From contig CAZTVN010000014.1 of assembly GCA_964617145.1 (NCBI GenBank), positions 1 to 22,469 of the forward strand: a DNA stretch of 22,469 bases, written 5' to 3'. The first letter of the stretch is position 1. Each line of letters starts with the position of its first letter. Under the pieces are notes generated by a model. It saw only the letters and a list, made by a program, of their open reading frames with translations. It was not told the origin of the DNA and did not search any database. Position numbers and translations under genes: made by a program. Below are positions 22,066 to 22,469 of this stretch, in pieces. Source of the stretch: CAZTVN01 sp964617145 (GTDB taxonomy: Bacteria; Patescibacteriota; Gracilibacteria; UBA1369; JACRIC01).

Positions 22066-22469
22066 AACCAAAAAAAATAATAAGATCAATATTTGATGGA
22101 AGAATGCCATATTTTATACCATATTGGATAACTCAGCGAATTTTAAGGAGGAGTTACTTCAACAAAAATATAAAAAAAATCATATTCTCCATCACCTGTG
22201 ATTTTGAACAGGATTATGGTTCCATGGGAACATTTTCAAAAGGTCAAAAACCCGACTTAGAAATTTTTTTAAAAAGCTATAAAAAAATCCTCAATTTATT
22301 CAATGCAAAAGCAACTTTTTTTATACAAGCAGACCTTGTGAAAGAATTTCAAAAAGAATTAAAAGGTTTAGAAAAAAAAAAGCATGAGCTTGGCGTGCAT
22401 GGCTTGCATCACGAACTTTGGGGGGAAGCTTGGTTTTGTGATGAAGAACAACTTTCAAAAGAAGAAAAA
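22062..22469 (+). CDS. Polysaccharide deacetylase (NodB/CE4 type), cut by window edge
   Basis: The first 136 codons are in the window and are open to the edge. IIFSITCDFEQDYG (about 39-52) carries the N-terminal Asp of the NodB fold. NAKATFFIQADLV is the typical second strand. ELGVHGLHHELWG is the metal-binding His motif, here H-G-L-H-H-E rather than the classic H-S/T-x-x-x-H. CE4 enzymes remove N-acetyl groups from GlcNAc-containing glycans. No signal peptide is seen: the N-terminus is lysine-rich, so the enzyme may act inside the cell or at the membrane on lipid-linked glycan. The start lies in an ATGA overlap with the preceding GT4 gene, with AAGGA just upstream. The remainder, including the C-terminal motifs, is outside the window. 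Confidence 0.85.
   Translation, partial: MKPKKIIRSIFDGRMPYFIPYWITQRILRRSYFNKNIKKIIFSITCDFEQDYGSMGTFSKGQKPDLEIFLKSYKKILNLFNAKATFFIQADLVKEFQKELKGLEKKKHELGVHGLHHELWGEAWFCDEEQLSKEEK

Noticed and set aside
14288..22469. UGA read as glycine (genetic code 25)
   Set aside because: TGA ends several genes exactly at starts of well-conserved downstream genes. Family lengths are normal when it is read as a stop, and I noted no in-frame TGA inside a conserved domain.

Overview
The window looks like chromosomal DNA of an uncultivated Patescibacteria (CPR) type bacterium, possibly Peregrinibacteria-like. The reasons are an AT-rich genome, very short intergenic distances in a long surface-polysaccharide operon, almost no Shine-Dalgarno sequences, and a large SLH-domain surface protein with a thrombospondin type-3 calcium-binding stretch. 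TGA is used as an ordinary stop, including in ATGA start/stop overlaps. That argues against the Gracilibacteria/SR1 lineages, which recode UGA as glycine. The lineage is an inference; no rRNA is present.

Layout. (1) 1-845, minus strand: the 5' three quarters of dnaJ, running off the left edge. (2) 846-1490: a gene-free, very AT-rich stretch holding an array of about ten copies or derivatives of the palindrome TTGATTAATCAA. The last, a half copy, forms the -35 region of the promoter of a tRNA-Glu(CTC) gene (1491-1563). (3) 1956-5867: a 1303-residue exported S-layer-type protein with two candidate upstream promoters and a strong intrinsic terminator. (4) 6008-8524: a polytopic GT-C-like membrane glycosyltransferase, whose -10 element lies exactly six bases before its ATG. 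(5) 8525-8723: a spacer with a GC-rich palindrome and a possible 38-codon minus-strand gene. (6) 8724-11930: UDP-glucose 6-dehydrogenase and a two-domain GT2 glycosyltransferase. (7) 14170-11917, minus strand: a DUF2142-like membrane protein and a small three-TM protein, running tail-to-tail into the GT2 gene. (8) 14288-22469, plus strand: a tightly packed run of eight genes. They encode an unrecognised 1063-residue membrane protein, a UDP-glucuronate 4-epimerase-type enzyme, a four-TM protein, a DPM1-like GT2, a DUF2304 protein, two GT4 glycosyltransferases and a polysaccharide deacetylase cut by the right edge.

How the genes fit together. The dehydrogenase and epimerase would make UDP-glucuronate and UDP-galacturonate. 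The DPM1-like enzyme with its DUF2304 partner probably charges a polyprenyl phosphate with a sugar. That lipid-linked sugar could feed the GT-C-like enzyme on the outer face of the membrane. The GT2 and GT4 enzymes assemble a glycan on the cytoplasmic side, and the deacetylase would trim N-acetyl groups. SLH domains usually bind a secondary cell-wall polysaccharide, so the S-layer protein may be anchored to the glycan made here. This link is an inference from neighbourhood.

The most unusual features are the palindrome array, the -10 elements placed for leaderless transcripts, a candidate leaderless upstream ORF before the DUF2142 gene, and the orphan 1063-residue membrane protein.
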